64,000 nucleotides of DNA from Streptomyces sp. NBC_01351 (GCF_036237315.1 NZ_CP108356.1:4150501-4214500), one strand, 5' to 3'. Shown: positions 43,088 through 53,575, numbered from the stretch's first letter. Program-made: numbers and translations. The notes: generated by a model not told the origin, from the letters alone.

Positions 43088-44170
43088 ATGGGTTCGGTTC
43101 GCGTAGCCATCGTCGGCGTAGGCAACTGCGCCGCCTCGCTGGTGCAGGGCGTCGAGTACTACAAGGACGCCGACCCGGCGGCCAAGGTCCCCGGTCTGAT
43201 GCACGTCCAGTTCGGCGACTACCACGTGCGTGACATCGAGTTCGTCGCCGCGTTCGACGTCGACGCGAAGAAGGTCGGCCTCGACCTTTCGGACGCCATC
43301 GGCGCCAGCGAGAACAACACCATCAAGATCTGTGACGTCCCGAACGCGGGCGTGACCGTGCAGCGCGGCCACACCCACGACGGTCTGGGCAAGTACTACC
43401 GCATGACCATCGAGGAGTCCGCCGAGGCTCCGGTCGACGTGGTCCAGATCCTCAAGGACCGTCAGGTCGACGTCCTGATCTGCTACCTGCCCGTCGGTTC
43501 CGAGGTCGCGGCGAAGTTCTACGCCCAGTGCGCCATCGACGCCAAGGTCGCCTTCGTCAACGCCCTCCCGGTCTTCATCGCCGGCACCAAGGAGTGGGCC
43601 GACAAGTTCACCGAGGCCGGTGTCCCGATCGTCGGCGACGACATCAAGTCGCAGGTCGGCGCCACCATCACGCACCGCGTGATGGCGAAGCTGTTCGAGG
43701 ACCGTGGTGTCCGTCTTGAGCGCACCATGCAGCTCAACGTCGGCGGCAACATGGACTTCAAGAACATGCTGGAGCGTGACCGCCTGGAGTCGAAGAAGAT
43801 CTCCAAGACGCAGGCCGTCACCTCGCAGATCCCCGACCGTGAGCTCGGCGAGAAGAACGTCCACATCGGCCCGTCCGACTACGTCGCCTGGCTCGACGAC
43901 CGCAAGTGGGCGTACGTGCGCCTCGAAGGCCGTGCCTTCGGCGACGTCCCGCTGAACCTCGAGTACAAGCTCGAGGTGTGGGACTCCCCGAACTCCGCCG
44001 GTGTCATCATCGACGCCCTGCGCGCCGCGAAGATCGCCAAGGACCGCGGTATCGGCGGCCCGATCCTGTCGGCGTCGAGCTACTTCATGAAGTCCCCGCC
44101 GGTGCAGTACTTCGACGACGAGGCCTACGCCAACGTCGAGAAGTTCATCAAGGGCGAGGTCGAGCGCTAG
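43088..44170 (+). CDS. ino1: Inositol-3-phosphate synthase
   Basis: 360 residues. Converts glucose 6-phosphate to inositol 3-phosphate using bound NAD, for phosphatidylinositol and mycothiol. Signatures: the Rossmann start [53 protein letters not shown] and [12 protein letters not shown]. The ATG at 43088 starts the conserved sequence and has AACCGGAA upstream. Codon use is strongly biased to C-ending codons, consistent with high expression. A 17-bp-stem terminator follows. Confidence 0.97.
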   Translation: MGSVRVAIVGVGNCAASLVQGVEYYKDADPAAKVPGLMHVQFGDYHVRDIEFVAAFDVDAKKVGLDLSDAIGASENNTIKICDVPNAGVTVQRGHTHDGLGKYYRMTIEESAEAPVDVVQILKDRQVDVLICYLPVGSEVAAKFYAQCAIDAKVAFVNALPVFIAGTKEWADKFTEAGVPIVGDDIKSQVGATITHRVMAKLFEDRGVRLERTMQLNVGGNMDFKNMLERDRLESKKISKTQAVTSQIPDRELGEKNVHIGPSDYVAWLDDRKWAYVRLEGRAFGDVPLNLEYKLEVWDSPNSAGVIIDALRAAKIAKDRGIGGPILSASSYFMKSPPVQYFDDEAYANVEKFIKGEVER

Positions 44171-44218
44171 TCGAACCCCACGGTGTCCTTCCGGACACCC
44201 GGACGTCGACAGTTCTTC

Positions 44219-44257
44219 GCGGAGGGTCCCCGGGCAATGTGCCCGGGGACCCTCCGC
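44219..44257 (+). terminator. Terminator after ino1
   Basis: Perfect 17-bp GC-rich stem (44219-44235 with 44241-44257) and 5-nt loop AATGT, 49 bp past the ino1 stop. It lies just before the MFS gene, which therefore needs its own promoter in a very short space. Confidence 0.88.
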
Positions 44258-44276
44258 GTATGTGACCCTTGCCCTC

Positions 44277-45563
44277 ATGCCTGTCGTACGTGATCTGCGC
44301 GTACTCCTGCGCCTGAGGGACTTCCGCAACCTGCTCGCCGTACGGCTGCTCTCGCAGGCCGCGGACGGCGTCTACCAGGTCGCGCTCGCCACGTACGTGG
44401 TGTTCTCCCCGGAGAAGCAGACCTCACCGGGGGCCATCGCCTCGGCCATGGCGGTCCTGCTGCTGCCGTACTCGGTGATCGGCCCCTTCGCCGGGGTCCT
44501 GCTCGACCGCTGGCGGCGCCGCCAGGTCTTCCTCTACGGCAACCTGCTGCGGGCCTTCCTCGCCTGCATCACCGGGATGCTGATCGTGGTGCACGTCCCC
44601 GACTGGATCTTCTACGCCTCGGCGCTGTCCGTGACCGCGGTCAACCGCTTCGTCCTCGCCGGCCTGGCGGCCTCCCTGCCCCACGTCGTCGGCCCCGACC
44701 AGCTCGTCACCGCGAACGCGCTCTCCCCGACCGCGGGAACCCTCGCCGCGACCGCCGGCGGGGGACTGGCGTTCCTCGTCCGGATCCTGGCGGCCGACTC
44801 CAACGCGATCGTCGTCCTGGTCGCCGCCGCGTTCTACCTGTGCTCGGCGCTGGTCTCCCTGCGCCTGGCCATCGGCCTCCTGGGGCCCGACCATCCACCG
44901 GGCGCGACCCACCCGTCCATCACCGAGGGGGTCGTCCTCACCGTCAAGGGCATGACCGAAGGGCTACGGCACCTCGCCTCGCGCAAGGAAGCCGCACAGG
45001 CGCTCTCCGCGATGACCATGATGCGGTTCTGCTACGGGGCGCTGACCGTCACGCTGCTGATGCTCTGCCGCTACTCCTGGTCGGACAACGAGGCCGACGG
45101 ACTGGCCCTGCTGGGCATGGCGGTCGGCGCCTCCGCGGCCGGATTCTTCGCGGCCGCCGTCGTGACCCCCTGGCTGGTGGGCCGGCTGGGCACCCTCGGC
45201 TGGATCACCGCCTGCTCCGCGACCGCCGCGGTCCTGGTCCCGGCCCTCGGCCTGTTCTTCACCTTCGGGCCGATGCTGGTCGCCGCGTTCGTCCTCGGGC
45301 TCGCCACCCAGGGAGCCAAGATCGCCACCGACACGGTCATCCAGTCCCGGATCGACGACGACTACCGAGGTCGTGTCTTCTCCGTCTACGACGTGCTGTT
45401 CAACGTCGCCTTCGTCGGCGCGGCGGCGGTGTCCTCGCTCATGCTCCCCGCCGACGGACGGTCCGTGGTCCTGATCCTCGGCGTGGCCGCCCTCTACGCG
45501 GCGACCGCAGTGCTGCTGAGCCGCCGGACACGACGTTTCACAGGGGGCACCTCCCAGCGGTAG
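44277..45563 (+). CDS. MFS transporter
   Basis: About 428 residues and 12 membrane helices. N-terminal LRLRDFRNLLAVRLLSQAADGVYQVALATYVVF and the loop FAGVLLDRWRRRQVFLYGNLLRA (motif A) place it in the MFS DHA3-like group. The substrate is unknown; it is a conserved gene in this Streptomyces neighbourhood as I recall. ATG 44277 is chosen because similar proteins begin MPVVRDLR; GTG 44262 would add five residues. Neither has a clear ribosome site, so a leaderless start is possible given the hairpin immediately upstream. Confidence 0.85.
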   Translation: MPVVRDLRVLLRLRDFRNLLAVRLLSQAADGVYQVALATYVVFSPEKQTSPGAIASAMAVLLLPYSVIGPFAGVLLDRWRRRQVFLYGNLLRAFLACITGMLIVVHVPDWIFYASALSVTAVNRFVLAGLAASLPHVVGPDQLVTANALSPTAGTLAATAGGGLAFLVRILAADSNAIVVLVAAAFYLCSALVSLRLAIGLLGPDHPPGATHPSITEGVVLTVKGMTEGLRHLASRKEAAQALSAMTMMRFCYGALTVTLLMLCRYSWSDNEADGLALLGMAVGASAAGFFAAAVVTPWLVGRLGTLGWITACSATAAVLVPALGLFFTFGPMLVAAFVLGLATQGAKIATDTVIQSRIDDDYRGRVFSVYDVLFNVAFVGAAAVSSLMLPADGRSVVLILGVAALYAATAVLLSRRTRRFTGGTSQR

Positions 45564-45595
45564 CCGGGGGCGAAACATTCGGCGGATCGCCCCGA

Positions 45596-45611
45596 TGTTT
45601 CACGTGAAACA
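45596..45611. other. parS centromere site 3
   Basis: Perfect TGTTTCACGTGAAACA in the 64-bp gap between the convergent MFS and cca genes. Confidence 0.95.
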
Positions 45612-45627
45612 TCGGGGCCGCCGTGGA

Positions 45628-47070
45628 TCAGGCCTGTGCGGCCCACCACTCCTTGAGGGCGGTGACCGCCGCCTCGTGCTCCATCGGGCCGTTCTCCAGC
45701 CGCAGCTCCAGCAGGAACGCGTACGCCTTGCCGATCACCGGACCGGGGCCGACGTCCAGCACCCGCATGATCTCGTTGCCGTCCAGATCGGGCCTGATCG
45801 CGTCCAGCTCCTCCTGCCCCTTCAGCTGGACGATCCGCTCCTCCAGCCCGTCGTAGGTACGGGAGAGCGCGTTGGCCTTGCGCTTGTTGCGCGTGGTGCA
45901 GTCGGACCGGGTCAGCTTGTGCAGGCGCTCCAGCAGCGGCCCTGCGTCCCGCACGTAGCGCCGCACCGCGGAGTCGGTCCACTCGCCGTCGCCGTAGCCG
46001 TGGAACCGCAGGTGCAGCTCCACCAGCCGGGACACGTCCTTGACCATGTCGTTGGAGTACTTCAGAGCGGTCATCCGCTTCTTGGTCATCTTCGCGCCCA
46101 CCACCTCGTGGTGGTGGAAGGAGACCCGGCCGTCGCTCTCGAAGCGGCGGGTACGGGGCTTGCCGATGTCGTGCAGCAGCGCCGCGAGGCGCAGCACCAG
46201 GTCCGGGCCGTCCTCCTCCAGCGCGATCGCCTGCTCCAGCACGATCAGCGAGTGGTCGTAGACGTCCTTGTGCCGGTGGTGCTCGTCACTCTCCAGCCGC
46301 AGCGCGGGCAGCTCGGGCAGCACCCGGTCGGCCAGCCCCGTGTCCACGAGCAGACCCAGGCCCTTGCGGGGGTTGGCGGACAGGATCAGCTTGTTCAGCT
46401 CTGCCTGCACCCGCTCCGCCGACACGATCTCGATCCGGTCGGCCATCGCCGTCATCGCCGCCACGACCTCCGGGGCGACCTCGAAGTCCAGCTGCGCGGC
46501 GAACCGCGCCGCCCGCAGCATCCGCAGCGGGTCGTCGGAGAACGAGTCCTCGGGGGTGCCCGGAGTACGCAGGACGCCGGCGGCCAGGTCCTCCAGGCCG
46601 CCGTGCGGGTCGATGAACTCCTGCTCCGGCAGGGCCAGCGCCATGGCGTTGACCGTGAAGTCACGCCGGACCAGGTCCTCCCCGATCGAGTCACCGTAGG
46701 AGACCTCGGGCTTGCGCGAGGTACGGTCGTACGCCTCCGAGCGGTACGTCGTCACCTCGATCTGGAAGCCGTCCCGCTGCGCACCGACGGTGCCGAAGGC
46801 AATACCCACGTCCCACACCGAGTCGGCCCACCCCCGAACGATCTTCAGAACGGCCTCGGGACGGGCATCGGTGGTGAAGTCGAGGTCATTGCCGAGACGC
46901 CCCAGCAGCGCGTCGCGGACGGACCCGCCGACCAGGGCGAGACGGAAGCCCGCCTCCTGGAATCGGCGGCCGAGCTCGTCGGCGACAGGGGCGACCCGCA
47001 GCAGTTCACTGACCGCGCGGCGCTGCACCTGACTCAGGGCACTGAGGTTGTCTTCATTGGCGTTCGGCAC
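45628..47070 (-). CDS. cca: CCA tRNA nucleotidyltransferase
   Basis: 480 residues. Nucleotidyltransferase head: LVGGSVRDALLGRLGNDLDFTTDA with the metal-binding DxD, and RRDFTVNAMAL. An HD domain follows (LLHDIGKPRTR; FHHHEVVGAKM). It adds or repairs the 3' CCA of tRNAs. The GTG at 47070 (VPNANEDNLSALS) is chosen since upstream codons look non-conserved; the ribosome site is weak. Divergent from the DUF6049 gene across about 186 bp that should hold both promoters. Confidence 0.93.
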   Translation of the reverse strand: MPNANEDNLSALSQVQRRAVSELLRVAPVADELGRRFQEAGFRLALVGGSVRDALLGRLGNDLDFTTDARPEAVLKIVRGWADSVWDVGIAFGTVGAQRDGFQIEVTTYRSEAYDRTSRKPEVSYGDSIGEDLVRRDFTVNAMALALPEQEFIDPHGGLEDLAAGVLRTPGTPEDSFSDDPLRMLRAARFAAQLDFEVAPEVVAAMTAMADRIEIVSAERVQAELNKLILSANPRKGLGLLVDTGLADRVLPELPALRLESDEHHRHKDVYDHSLIVLEQAIALEEDGPDLVLRLAALLHDIGKPRTRRFESDGRVSFHHHEVVGAKMTKKRMTALKYSNDMVKDVSRLVELHLRFHGYGDGEWTDSAVRRYVRDAGPLLERLHKLTRSDCTTRNKRKANALSRTYDGLEERIVQLKGQEELDAIRPDLDGNEIMRVLDVGPGPVIGKAYAFLLELRLENGPMEHEAAVTALKEWWAAQA

Positions 47071-47256
47071 AACAGAAAAGGGTACGTGCCCGGCCCGCCG
47101 GGGGCTCCCGCGTTTCACGGCGACCCCGGTACACCGGTGCCCCGGGGCTGAGCCGATCATGTGGAGCAAGGCGCGGCACTCGCACACAGCGGGCCTCGTT
47201 ACCATGCTCGGACGCACAGACGACGACCACTGACACTTCGAGGGACGGGCTAGCGC

Positions 47257-49512
47257 GTGGCCGAGGCGGCAGACATCCAGGGGGCGTCACCCGCTCCTGC
47301 CCGGCGCCGCTGGCTGCGGCGCACGATGATCCTGCTCGCCGGGACCCCCGTGCTCGCCGCCCTGGTCTACTCTCCCGCCCCGAAGGCCGCCGCAGCCCAG
47401 GGCCCCGCGGTCGACGTCCAGCTCATGTCCATGGCCCCCACCGCCCCGGTCAAGGGCGACACCCTCACCATCGAGGGCGTCGTGGTCAACAACGGCTCCG
47501 AGACGATCACCGACGCACACGTGGGCCTGCGGGTCGGGCCGACCCTCGCGGACCGCTCCTCCATCGACGATGCCGCGGAGCGCACCGGTTTCCGGCCGGG
47601 CAACGACCCGGGCGAGATCGACCCGGCCTACGCCGTGAAGATCGACGCACTGCCCTCGAAGGTCGGCCGGCCGTTCACCCTCAGCGTCCCGGTCAACAAG
47701 CTGGAGCTGGACGGCGACGGCGTCTACCAGCTCGGCGTCTCCCTGTCCGGCGTGACCGACAGCCGCCCGTCCGAGCAGGTCCTCGGCATCAAGCGGACCT
47801 TCCTTCCCTGGCAGCCGGAAACCGCGGCCAAGCGCGCCCAGCTCTCCTACGTGTGGCCGCTGATCTCCACGACCCAGCTGACCGCCGAGACCGGCTCGGA
47901 CGACGTCCAGACCCCCGTCTTCCTCGACGACTCCCTCGCCGAGGACCTCAAGCCGGCCGGACGCCTGGGCCAGATGGTCTCGCTCGGCAAGGAACTCCCG
48001 GTCACCTGGGTCATCGACCCGGACCTTCTGGCCACGGTCGACGCGATGACCAAGGGCTACCGGCTCCGCGTCCCGGGCGGCAAGCCCGTCCAGGGCAAGA
48101 ACAAGGCCGTCGCCGAGCAGTGGCTGAGCTCCCTGGAAGCCGCGGTCCAGGGCAAGAAGGTCATCGCCCTGCCCTTCGCCGACCCGGACCTCGCCTCCCT
48201 CGCCCACCGCGGCAAGGACGTCTCGGGCAGCCTGGGCCAGCTGCAGCCCGCCACCGACAAGGCGAAGCGGGCCGTCGAGACGGTCCTGCACGTCCCCGCG
48301 TCCACCGACTTCTCCTGGCCCGTGGACGGCGCCATCGACCCCTCGATCGTCAACGTCGCCACCTCGGCCGGCGCCCACAACGTCCTCGCCCGCAGCGACA
48401 GCCTCCAGGAGAGCGGAGCCCTCGGCTACACGCCCTCCGCCGCCCGGCCCATCGGAGCGGGCACCACCGCCGTCGTCGCGGACGCCGAACTCTCCACCGC
48501 CTTCGAGGGCGACATGCTGAGCGCCGCGAACTCGACGCTCGCCGTACAGCGCTTCCTCGCCGACAGCCTCGCCCTCAACCTGCAGAAGACGGGCGAGCAG
48601 CGCAGCTTCGTCGTCGCCCCGCAGCGCGTGCCCAGCGTCAGCCAGGTGCAGACCATGGCCGCCGCCCTGCGCGGCCTCCAGTCCGGCCGCTGGACCCAGC
48701 CCTCCGACCTCGAAGCCGCCGCGGCGGCCAAGCCCGACCCCGGGGCCGCCACCCAGGTGCCCGGCGCCGGACAGTACCCCGAGGCACTGAGCAAGCAGGA
48801 ACTGCCGGTAGCGGCCTTCGAGAAGATCCGAACCACCCAGAACACCCTCGACCACTTCAAGGTCATCCTCGCCGCGCCCGACCGCGTCGAGATCCCCTTC
48901 GGCAACACCATCAACCGGGAGATGTCCACCTCCTGGCGCGGCCGCCCCGAGGAGGCCCGCCTCTACCGGGACCAGGTGCAGGAGTACCTGATCGGCCTCA
49001 CCCAGAAGGTCAAGGTCGTCCCCAAGTCCGACGCCACCCTGTCCGGACACAGCGCCACCATCCCGGTCAGCGTCCAGAACAGCCTCGTCCAGGACGTCCA
49101 CGACCTCGTCCTGCGGGTCAAGTCCGCCAACCCGACCCGCCTCATGTTCGGCGACAGCGAACAGCAGGTCTCCGTCCAGGGCGACCACACCCAGACGGTG
49201 AAGTTCACCGCCAACGCCACCGCGAGCGGCCCCGTCGAGGTCACGGCGCAGCTGTTCACCAAGGACGGCGTCCCCTACGGCGAACCGCGCAAGTTCACCG
49301 TCGAGGCCACCGAGATCACCCCCACCGTCATGCTCGTCATCGCCGGCGGTGTGCTCCTCCTCGTCCTGGCGGGCATCAAGATGTACGCCAGTCGCAAGCG
49401 CGTGGCGGCCCGCGCGGCCGCCGAGGAGAGCACGCAGCAGAGTGACGAGTCCCCGGACACCGGACCGCAAAGCACCGACGGGTCCGGCACGGGTGAGACA
49501 GTGGACCGTTGA
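47257..49512 (+). CDS. Secreted, membrane-anchored DUF6049-type protein
   Basis: 751 residues. A basic N-terminus (RRRWLRRTMILLAG) and signal segment are followed by a large extracytoplasmic part: an Ig-like domain (VKGDTLTIEGVVVNNGSETI) and a middle domain with WVIDPDLLATVDAM, which loosely resembles a polysaccharide-deacetylase-like barrel. A C-terminal beta domain comes next, then one helix TPTVMLVIAGGVLLLVLAGI and a short charged tail. It lies immediately upstream of murJ, 46 bp apart, and is conserved there in Streptomyces as I recall. Biochemical role unknown; a part in cell-wall assembly is an inference from position. Confidence 0.8.
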   Translation: MAEAADIQGASPAPARRRWLRRTMILLAGTPVLAALVYSPAPKAAAAQGPAVDVQLMSMAPTAPVKGDTLTIEGVVVNNGSETITDAHVGLRVGPTLADRSSIDDAAERTGFRPGNDPGEIDPAYAVKIDALPSKVGRPFTLSVPVNKLELDGDGVYQLGVSLSGVTDSRPSEQVLGIKRTFLPWQPETAAKRAQLSYVWPLISTTQLTAETGSDDVQTPVFLDDSLAEDLKPAGRLGQMVSLGKELPVTWVIDPDLLATVDAMTKGYRLRVPGGKPVQGKNKAVAEQWLSSLEAAVQGKKVIALPFADPDLASLAHRGKDVSGSLGQLQPATDKAKRAVETVLHVPASTDFSWPVDGAIDPSIVNVATSAGAHNVLARSDSLQESGALGYTPSAARPIGAGTTAVVADAELSTAFEGDMLSAANSTLAVQRFLADSLALNLQKTGEQRSFVVAPQRVPSVSQVQTMAAALRGLQSGRWTQPSDLEAAAAAKPDPGAATQVPGAGQYPEALSKQELPVAAFEKIRTTQNTLDHFKVILAAPDRVEIPFGNTINREMSTSWRGRPEEARLYRDQVQEYLIGLTQKVKVVPKSDATLSGHSATIPVSVQNSLVQDVHDLVLRVKSANPTRLMFGDSEQQVSVQGDHTQTVKFTANATASGPVEVTAQLFTKDGVPYGEPRKFTVEATEITPTVMLVIAGGVLLLVLAGIKMYASRKRVAARAAAEESTQQSDESPDTGPQSTDGSGTGETVDR

Positions 49513-49558
49513 GCGACGCCGTGGCCGGTCGGCCTGGGGACGATGAGGTGGGGTTTCG

Positions 49559-51733
49559 ATGAACGCGCCGTACGACGGAGACCGCGTGCAGGGCACTGGT
49601 GGGCCCGCGCCCTCCCAGGGCACTGCCCCGGGCACCCCGGTGCCCGGGCAGGTTCCCGCGCCCGCGCCGGCGCCGGACCGCGACCCGTATGTCCAGGACG
49701 CCTACGACCACGACCCCTACCGGTCGCAGGACCTGTCCGCCCAGGACCCCGTCGCCGAGGTCCTCTACGACCGCGCCGCGCACCCCCCGCCGCCGCCGGG
49801 CACCTACCAGGAGCCCGGCCCGCTCTACGCGGCACCGACCGCGCCCTCGTACTCGCCCGACCCGCGCGTATGGGCCCAGACCCCGCCGCCCGAGCCGGAC
49901 GGCCCCTCCCGCCACCTGCCGTACGGCGACCACGCCACCACCACCCAGTTCGTCGGCGTGGACTCCCTCGTCACCAAGGCCGCGGACGAACAGCCCGAGC
50001 CCGACGCCTTCGCGCACCTGTACCGCGACCAGGAAGCGGCGCCCCGCACCCCCGCGGAGGACGCCCCCGTCGCCGCCCCGGCACCGAGCAAGCCCGCCGG
50101 ACGCGCGTCCAGCCTCCTCAAGTCCAGCGCGCTCATGGCCGCCGGCACGATCGTCTCCCGCATCACCGGCTTCCTGCGCACCCTGGTCATCGCCGGTGCC
50201 ATCGGCGTCGGCACCTTCAACGACACGTACCAGATCGCCAACACCCTGCCCACGATGATCTACGTGCTCGTCGGCGGCGGCGCCCTCAACGCGGTCTTCA
50301 TCCCGCAGCTGGTCCGGGCCATGAAGAACGACAGCGACGGGGGAGAGGCGTACGCCAACCGGCTCCTGACCCTCGTCGTGGTCCTGCTGGCCGCCATCAC
50401 CACCATCTGCGTCCTGGCCGCACCGGTGTTCATCACGATGATGTCGCCGAAGATCGCCTCCGACCCCCAGCAGATGGACGTCGCGGTCGCCTTCGCCCGC
50501 TACTGCCTGCCCACCATGTTCTTCATGGGCGTCCACGTGGTCCTCGGTCAGATCCTCAACGCCCGCGGCCGCTTCGGCGCGATGATGTGGACCCCCGTCC
50601 TCAACAACATCGTCGTCATCGCCACCTTCGGCGCCTTCATCTGGGCCTTCGGCGGCTTCACCACCTCCGGCGTCAGCGCCGCCACCGTCACCTCCGACGG
50701 CATCCGCCTGCTGGGCCTGGGCACCCTGCTGGGCCTCACCGTGCAGGCCCTCTCGATGCTCCCCTACCTGCGCGAGGCCGGATTCTCCCCGCGCCTGCGC
50801 TTCGACTGGAAGGGCCACGGCCTCGGCAAGGCCGCCCGCCTGGCCAAGTGGACGTTCTTCTTCGTCCTCGCCAACCAGATCGGCCTCGTCGTCGTCACCC
50901 AGCTCGCCACCTGGGCCGGATCCGTCGCCGAGAAGCAGGGCCACTCCGGCACCGGCATCACCGCCTACAACTACGCCCTGCTGCTGTGGCAGATGCCGCA
51001 GGCGATCATCACCGTCTCCGTCATGACCGCCGTCCTGCCCCGCATCTCCCGCTCCGCCCACGACGGGGACGCCGCCGCGGTCCGCGACGACATCTCCTAC
51101 GGACTGCGCACCTCCGCGGTGGCGATCGTCCCCTGCGCCTTCGCCTTCCTCGCCCTCGGCGTCCCCATGGCCACCCTGCTCTACGCCGGCTCCGGCTCGG
51201 GCGCCCAGAACATCGGCTACGTCCTGATGGCCTTCGGCCTCGGACTGATCCCCTACTCCGTCCAGTACGTCGTCCTGCGCGGCTTCTACGCCTACGAGGA
51301 CACCCGGACGCCCTTCTACAACACCGTCATCGTGGCCGCCGTCAACGCGGCGGGCTCCGTGCTCGCCTTCTTCGTGCTCCCCGCCCGCTGGGCCGTCGTC
51401 GGCATGGCCGCCGCCTACGGCCTCGGCTACGCGGTCGGCGTCGGCGTCGCCTGGCGCCGCCTGAAGACCCGCCTCGGCGGCGACCTCGACGGCGCCCACG
51501 TCGCCCGCACCTACGCCCGCCTCACCGGCGCCTGCGTCCCCGCCGCCGCGGTGGCCGGAGCCGTCGCCTACGGGGTCACCCAGGCACTCGGCAGCGGAGC
51601 CGGCGGCTCCACCGCAGCCCTCACGGCCGGCGGAATCGCCCTGGCCGCCGTCTTCCTCCTCGCCGCCAAGCGGATGCGGATCGAAGAACTCAACGCGATG
51701 GTCGGAATGGTCCGCGGGCGTTTGGGGCGCTGA
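49559..51733 (+). CDS. murJ: Lipid II flippase MurJ (MviN)
   Basis: 724 residues. The first 190 or so are Pro/Ala/Asp-rich, hydrophilic and presumably cytosolic. The MurJ core follows with about 14 helices: SSALMAAGTIVSRITGFLRTLVIAGAIG, NTLPTMIYVLVGGGALNAVFIPQL, and AITAYNYALLLWQMPQAIITVSVMTAVLPRIS-like segments. It moves lipid II across the membrane. In Mycobacterium, MviN is fused to a pseudokinase; here the pseudokinase is a separate gene 117 bp downstream. GGTGGGG precedes the ATG. Confidence 0.94.
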   Translation: MNAPYDGDRVQGTGGPAPSQGTAPGTPVPGQVPAPAPAPDRDPYVQDAYDHDPYRSQDLSAQDPVAEVLYDRAAHPPPPPGTYQEPGPLYAAPTAPSYSPDPRVWAQTPPPEPDGPSRHLPYGDHATTTQFVGVDSLVTKAADEQPEPDAFAHLYRDQEAAPRTPAEDAPVAAPAPSKPAGRASSLLKSSALMAAGTIVSRITGFLRTLVIAGAIGVGTFNDTYQIANTLPTMIYVLVGGGALNAVFIPQLVRAMKNDSDGGEAYANRLLTLVVVLLAAITTICVLAAPVFITMMSPKIASDPQQMDVAVAFARYCLPTMFFMGVHVVLGQILNARGRFGAMMWTPVLNNIVVIATFGAFIWAFGGFTTSGVSAATVTSDGIRLLGLGTLLGLTVQALSMLPYLREAGFSPRLRFDWKGHGLGKAARLAKWTFFFVLANQIGLVVVTQLATWAGSVAEKQGHSGTGITAYNYALLLWQMPQAIITVSVMTAVLPRISRSAHDGDAAAVRDDISYGLRTSAVAIVPCAFAFLALGVPMATLLYAGSGSGAQNIGYVLMAFGLGLIPYSVQYVVLRGFYAYEDTRTPFYNTVIVAAVNAAGSVLAFFVLPARWAVVGMAAAYGLGYAVGVGVAWRRLKTRLGGDLDGAHVARTYARLTGACVPAAAVAGAVAYGVTQALGSGAGGSTAALTAGGIALAAVFLLAAKRMRIEELNAMVGMVRGRLGR

Positions 51734-51850
51734 TGCGCACAACCGTCGCCCCCCTTCGTGTGTCGTGCATAGCGTCGGACTGTGGGCACAATTGGCATGG
51801 CTTCGCAGACTGGCCGACAGCGCGCAACGGATGGGGAGGCGGGAACGACG

Positions 51851-53575
51851 GTGGCGGAACGTAGCACGGCTGCCGTCGACGTGGCCGACAACAGCGGCGA
51901 CGAGCCGCTCGCCGCTCAGGCGGCACAGGCCACGGCCGACGGGGTGGACACCCAGAACGCACGAGCCGCGGACGGACCCATGCCCGAAAAGGACGGCGAA
52001 CGCACCAACGCGGCCCCCGCGGCCGCACCCGAACTCCACAGCGGCCACAAGCTCGCCAGACGCTACCGGCTCGAAGAGTGCGTCACCCGTGTGGACGGAT
52101 TCAGCAGCTGGCGTGCGATGGACGAGAAGCTGCGCCGGGCCGTGGGGGTCCACCTGCTTCCCGCCGACCACTCCCGGGCCCGATCCGTCCTCGCCGCCGC
52201 CCGCTCCTCCGCCCTGCTCGGCGACCCCCGGTTCGTCCAGGTCCTCGACGCCGTGGAGGAGAACGACCTCGTCTACGTCGTCCACGAGTGGCTCCCCGAC
52301 GCCACCGAACTCACCGGGATCCTCGCCGCCGGCCCCCTGGAACCCCACGAGGCCTACCAGCTCGTCCACCAGGTCTCCCAGGCCATGACCGCCGCGCACC
52401 GCGAGGGTCTCGCCCACCTGCGCCTGACGCCCAGCGCGATACTGCGCACCTCCACCGGCCAGTACCGCATCCGCGGCCTCGCCGTGAACGCCGCCCTGCG
52501 CGGCATCACCAGCGACACCCCGCAGCGCGCCGACACCGAGGCCATCGGCGCCCTCCTCTACGCCGCCCTCACCCAGCGCTGGCCCTACGAGAGCGATGCC
52601 TACGGCCTCACCGGCCTGCCCAAGGGCGTCGGCCTGATCGCCCCCGACCAGGTCCGCGCGGGAGTCCACCGGGGCCTGGGCGAACTCGCCATGCGCGCCC
52701 TCGCCAACGACGGGGCCACCGCCTCCCGTCAGGAACCCGCCTGCACCACCCCCGAGGAGCTGGCCAAGGCCGTCGCCGCGATGCCGCGCATCCGGCCCCC
52801 GGAGCCGGCGTTCACCGCCCCGCCCGAATACCAGCACACCACCTACCAGCAGGGCAGCTACGGCCGCCCCGGGCCCGGCGTGACCTCCGTCCAGAACCTG
52901 GCCGTCGCACCTCCGCCGCCCCCGCTGCAGAGCCGTACCGGCCGCGCCCTGAAGTGGGGGGTCGCCGCACTGCTGATCGCCGCACTGGGACTGGGCAGTT
53001 GGCAGCTCGCCGACACCCTCCTGGACCATCTCAACCAGGGCAACGACGACCCCGGCCACACCTCGCCCGGCGTCGACGACACCCCGAAGAAGCCCGAGCC
53101 GGGCAAGCCGCTGCACATCAAGGAAGCTTCCGAGTTCACCCCGCACGGGCAGGCGTCGAAGCCGAATGACGTCCCCAAGACCGTGGACGGCGTTCCCTCC
53201 ACGGCCTGGATCACCCCGCAGTACAAGACCTACCCCAAGTTCGGGAACCTGGACGAGCGCGCGGACGGCAGCGGCATCATCGTCGACCTCGGCAAGGTCC
53301 AGGACGTGTCGGGGATCGACGTAGACCTCAACGTGCCCGGACAGATCGTCGAAGTCCGGGCCGCGGCCGCCGAGGCGTCCTCTCCCGACACCCTGGCCGA
53401 CTTCCCCCAGTCGCTCACCGAGCTGGAGCGCTCCGGGAAGAAGCTGCAGAGCACGCTCGAAACCCCGGTCCGCACCCGCTTCGTACTGATCCACATCACC
53501 GAGCTGCCCGCCGACGGCGCGGCCACCTACCGGGGCGGGATCAACGAGATCAAGGTGCTCGGCCCGGGCTCCTGA
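51851..53575 (+). CDS. MurJ-associated pseudokinase with extracellular domain
   Basis: 574 residues. A kinase-like fold lies at about 60-300 (KLARRYRLEECVTRVDGF). The VAIK lysine position reads VGVHLL, the catalytic loop LAHLRLTPSAIL lacks the Asp, and no DFG motif is present, so it is a pseudokinase. A Pro-rich linker and one membrane helix (GVAALLIAALGLGSWQLA) follow, then a discoidin-like outer domain (WITPQYKTYPKFGN; GIIVDLGKVQDVSGIDV). In Mycobacterium the equivalent MviN part recruits FhaA; a similar control of MurJ is inferred. GTG 51851 follows GGAGGC; GTG 51782 and ATG 51797 are also in frame. Confidence 0.82.
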   Translation: MAERSTAAVDVADNSGDEPLAAQAAQATADGVDTQNARAADGPMPEKDGERTNAAPAAAPELHSGHKLARRYRLEECVTRVDGFSSWRAMDEKLRRAVGVHLLPADHSRARSVLAAARSSALLGDPRFVQVLDAVEENDLVYVVHEWLPDATELTGILAAGPLEPHEAYQLVHQVSQAMTAAHREGLAHLRLTPSAILRTSTGQYRIRGLAVNAALRGITSDTPQRADTEAIGALLYAALTQRWPYESDAYGLTGLPKGVGLIAPDQVRAGVHRGLGELAMRALANDGATASRQEPACTTPEELAKAVAAMPRIRPPEPAFTAPPEYQHTTYQQGSYGRPGPGVTSVQNLAVAPPPPPLQSRTGRALKWGVAALLIAALGLGSWQLADTLLDHLNQGNDDPGHTSPGVDDTPKKPEPGKPLHIKEASEFTPHGQASKPNDVPKTVDGVPSTAWITPQYKTYPKFGNLDERADGSGIIVDLGKVQDVSGIDVDLNVPGQIVEVRAAAAEASSPDTLADFPQSLTELERSGKKLQSTLETPVRTRFVLIHITELPADGAATYRGGINEIKVLGPGS

